A stretch of 5,613 bases of DNA from Lachnospiraceae bacterium (GTDB taxonomy: Bacteria > Bacillota > Clostridia > Lachnospirales > Lachnospiraceae), in contig DNJW01000145.1 of the NCBI GenBank assembly GCA_003488965.1, positions 13,311 to 18,923 on the forward strand, written 5' to 3'. The notes below the pieces were generated by a model. It made no database searches, was not told the DNA's origin, and was given only the letters and a program-made list of their open reading frames with translations. Shown piece after piece: positions 5,586 to 5,613 of the stretch (position 1 is its first letter; each line of letters opens with the position of its first letter). Both the position numbers and the translations under genes were made by a program.

Positions 5586-5613
5586 TTGCAAAACACAGTG
5601 ATTCTGCACTTGT
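5586..5613 (-). repeat. 28-bp inverted repeat, right copy (at window edge)
   Basis: This is the reverse complement of 70-97 with one mismatch, a T where the left copy has C at position 93. It runs to the last base of the window, so the match may continue outside. On the - strand it reads TSAESLCFAIT, then stops at 5580-5578, 28 bases before the epimerase start codon. Like the left copy, it is oriented with the same end towards the nearby inward-facing gene. Confidence 0.85.

Noticed and set aside
5564..5591. Promoter TTGCAA-16-TAGGAT for the epimerase operon
   Set aside because: Both boxes match only 4 of 6 positions and the start point would fall on the RBS, leaving no usable leader.
5550..5609. 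Upstream GTG 5609 as the epimerase start
   Set aside because: The extra 20 residues include repeat sequence, have no visible RBS, and the internal ATG 5549 has a strong one and fits the family N-terminus.
70..5613. Block as a transposon with terminal inverted repeats
   Set aside because: No transposase or recombinase gene lies between the repeats and no target-site duplication can be checked, since the right copy ends at the window edge.

Overview
The window looks like a chromosomal stretch from a Gram-positive member of the Clostridia, most plausibly a Lachnospiraceae-type gut anaerobe. This is inferred from AGGA/AAGG-type ribosome binding sites, moderate GC with locally AT-rich gene starts, tight operon packing and the protein families present. 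No rRNA, tRNA, CRISPR array or transposase is visible.

Layout. Positions 1-138 are an intergenic lead-in containing a small hairpin and one copy of a repeat (70-97). Two genes follow on the + strand: a 12-TM-type MFS transporter (139-1317) and an uncharacterised multi-pass membrane protein (1534-2766). The roughly 200 bases between them hold a 13-bp tandem repeat that begins inside the MFS stop region, a TATAAT-containing putative promoter, a strong hairpin and a possible 13-codon leader ORF whose TGA overlaps the next ATG. After a 95-base convergent gap, three genes lie on the - strand and are transcribed from right to left: a UDP-glucuronate 4-epimerase-type SDR enzyme (5549-4539), a GtrA-family membrane protein (4558-4091) and a UDP-galactopyranose-mutase-like FAD protein (4088-2862). 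They overlap by 20 bases and then sit 2 bases apart, so they are almost certainly one operon.

Function. The - strand operon reads as a cell-surface glycan module. A cytosolic nucleotide-sugar epimerase would make UDP-galacturonate from UDP-glucuronate. A flavoprotein of the UGM/protoporphyrinogen-oxidase-like superfamily could contract the ring of a UDP-sugar. GtrA proteins act on lipid-linked sugars at the membrane. The 410-residue membrane protein facing this operon has an acidic residue just after TM1 and conserved-looking loop motifs, which would fit a GT-C-like glycosyltransferase or polymerase, but this is only inference. The MFS protein is an exporter of unknown substrate.

The most unusual structure is a pair of near-identical 28-bp sequences (27/28 matches, 23 consecutive) in inverted orientation at 70-97 and 5586-5613. 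They enclose all five genes. Each sits a short distance upstream of the first gene reading inward, and each can be read in one frame as the same short peptide ending in a stop. The right copy runs to the window edge, so its full extent is unknown. It may be a dispersed repeat family or a substrate for inversion of the whole block.
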